Positions 6,093 to 7,447 of a stretch of DNA of 7,447 bases are shown in pieces. The DNA is from Actinomycetota bacterium. Its GTDB lineage: Bacteria; Actinomycetota; Acidimicrobiia; Acidimicrobiales; Ilumatobacteraceae. The DNA lies in assembly GCA_005788205.1 (NCBI GenBank), contig SXYT01000073.1, positions 1 to 7,447 on the forward strand, in the 5' to 3' direction. Position 1 is the stretch's first letter. Each line of letters starts with the position of its first letter. Both the position numbers and the translations under genes were made by a program. The notes under the pieces are model-generated. The model saw only the letters and a list, made by a program, of their open reading frames with translations, ran no database searches and had not been told where the DNA came from.

Positions 6093-7447
6093 ACAAGACG
6101 CCGGGGCGCTGTCTCTCATCAGGGGGTTCGCGATGGACGCCCCCCTCGCGGCAAAGAGTGGCCATCAAGGAACCGCCATGGCTCTCGCTCCGCTCGCGCA
6201 CGTCCTGTACTCGCGGGTGATGCGTCATGATCCCACGGACACTTCGTGGCCCGATCGTGACAGGTTCATCCTGTCGGGCGGCCACGCATCGATACTGCAG
6301 TACTCGATGCTCTTTCTCAGCGGGGCCGGGCTTGAACTTGCCGACATCAGGAACTTCAGGCAGTGGGGTTCAGCGACCCCAGGCCATCCCGAGGTGGGGC
6401 ACACCGCGGGTGTCGAGGTGACGACGGGACCACTCGGACAGGGTTTCGCGAATGCCGTCGGGATGGCAATCGCCGAGGCCCACCTCAGGGCCGTCCACGG
6501 GGAAAACGCGGTCGGACACCACACCTGGGTGGTGGCCGGAGACGGATGCATGATGGAGGGCATCAGCCACGAGGCGGCCTCGCTCGCCGGTCACCTTCGG
6601 CTCGACCGTCTGGTGTGCATCTTCGATGACAACAAGATCACGATCGACGGCGGGGTGGACCTCGCCTGCTCCGACGACGTGGCGATGCGGTTCCGCTCCT
6701 ACGGCTGGAACGTCGTCGATGCGGGTGACCCGGGTGACAATCTTGACTCGATCGAAGAGTCCCTGCTGGCCGCGAGAGCCCACCGGGGCCAGCCGACACT
6801 CGTGGTGCTGCGGACCCACATCGGGACGCCGTCACCTGATCTCATGGACAACCATGAGGCCCACGGCAACCCCTTCACAGTTGCCCACGTGTCAGCCACC
6901 AAGTCCGTGATGGGCATCCCAGACGAGCCGTTCTGGGCGCCGGACGACCTCGTCCGTGCATACCGCTCGCTCTGCAGGGAGCGTGGCTCGCTGGCGCGCT
7001 CAGCCTGGGAGAAATCAGCCGGCCCGAAGGCCCGCGAGATCTCACAGGCTGCCGTGACACCGGCGCCGGAGGGCTGGGACTCCTCGCTGCCTGTCTTCGG
7101 CGGGGAGGGCGGGCTCGCGACGCGCCAGGCCTTCCAGAAGGTTCTGGAGGCGAGTCGCGACGCACTCCCCGCCGTCATCAGTGGTGCTGCTGACCTCACG
7201 GGCAACACGGGCGCGAAACTCGACGGCAAGAACCCTTTCACGGCGGCCAATCCAGCGGGCAGGCAGGTCTATTTCGGGATTCGCGAACATGCGATGGGAG
7301 CCGCGCTGGTGGGCATGGCCCTCCACGGTGGCCTCATACCGGTGGGAGGCACGTTCTTCGTGATCGCCGACTACATGCGTCCGAGCAACAGGCTCGCGGC
7401 ACTGTCAGGTGCCCGGTGCATCTTCGTCTTCAGTCATGACTCTGACG
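6070..7447 (+). CDS. tkt: Transketolase (thiamine diphosphate enzyme); 3' end cut by window edge
   Basis: It moves two-carbon ketol units between sugar phosphates in the non-oxidative pentose phosphate pathway, in the cytoplasm. The window holds 459 residues of a protein usually about 650-700 long: the whole thiamine-pyrophosphate domain and the first part of the pyrimidine domain (from about residue 345). Seen motifs: SGHQG at 30-34 (H32; most transketolases have GHPG); GHPEVGHTAGVEVTTGPLGQG; cofactor-binding GDG at 157-159 with metal ligand N188 in DDNKITIDG; H265 in HEAHGNP; and catalytic E406 in FGIREHAM. Starting at GTG 6070 gives an N-terminal helix of 21 residues before MDA, as in E. 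coli transketolase, but its ribosome site is weak. ATG 6133 has a strong AGGGGG six bases upstream yet would delete that helix. The 23-nt overlap with nagA points to one transcript and coupled translation. Confidence 0.94.
   Translation, partial: MATRLTAEQDAGALSLIRGFAMDAPLAAKSGHQGTAMALAPLAHVLYSRVMRHDPTDTSWPDRDRFILSGGHASILQYSMLFLSGAGLELADIRNFRQWGSATPGHPEVGHTAGVEVTTGPLGQGFANAVGMAIAEAHLRAVHGENAVGHHTWVVAGDGCMMEGISHEAASLAGHLRLDRLVCIFDDNKITIDGGVDLACSDDVAMRFRSYGWNVVDAGDPGDNLDSIEESLLAARAHRGQPTLVVLRTHIGTPSPDLMDNHEAHGNPFTVAHVSATKSVMGIPDEPFWAPDDLVRAYRSLCRERGSLARSAWEKSAGPKAREISQAAVTPAPEGWDSSLPVFGGEGGLATRQAFQKVLEASRDALPAVISGAADLTGNTGAKLDGKNPFTAANPAGRQVYFGIREHAMGAALVGMALHGGLIPVGGTFFVIADYMRPSNRLAALSGARCIFVFSHDSD

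Overview
The window is high-GC DNA with dense, almost gap-free coding, many GTG starts and family signatures typical of Actinobacteria. Examples are a DacB/PBP4-type carboxypeptidase with a signal anchor, a fused beta-alpha ADP-forming acyl-CoA synthetase, and a transketolase with a GHQG variant motif. I place it in a high-GC actinobacterium and cannot go to genus. I see no mobile element, CRISPR array, tRNA or rRNA; everything looks chromosomal.

The layout is two divergent transcription units around a 62-bp regulatory region (4127-4188). On the minus strand, reading leftwards, are a TetR-family repressor (4126-3512), a fused ADP-forming acyl-CoA synthetase (about 3432-1288) and a D-alanyl-D-alanine carboxypeptidase (1319 to beyond base 1). 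The last two overlap by 32 nt. On the plus strand, reading rightwards, are a small membrane fatty-acid desaturase (4189-4950), N-acetylglucosamine-6-phosphate deacetylase NagA (about 4971-6092) and a transketolase (6070 to beyond the right edge). nagA and the transketolase overlap by 23 nt. No stretch above 300 bp lacks a gene; the two real gaps are 3433-3511 and 4127-4188.

The most informative stretch is the divergent promoter. It holds an 18-bp palindrome (8-bp arms, 2-bp centre). It is flanked on each strand by a TANNNT -10 element lying 6-7 nt before a GTG start codon. Upstream in-frame stops make each GTG the first possible start, and neither has a Shine-Dalgarno sequence. The simplest reading is two leaderless divergent transcripts controlled by one TetR operator. 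The TetR protein would then repress its own gene, the downstream acyl-CoA synthetase and the desaturase, which makes an acyl-CoA/membrane-lipid module. dacB, nagA and the transketolase (cell-wall and amino-sugar/pentose metabolism) would be carried downstream of the two arms. A second notable structure is a 9-bp GC-rich hairpin across the desaturase stop and nagA start, which could couple or attenuate nagA expression.
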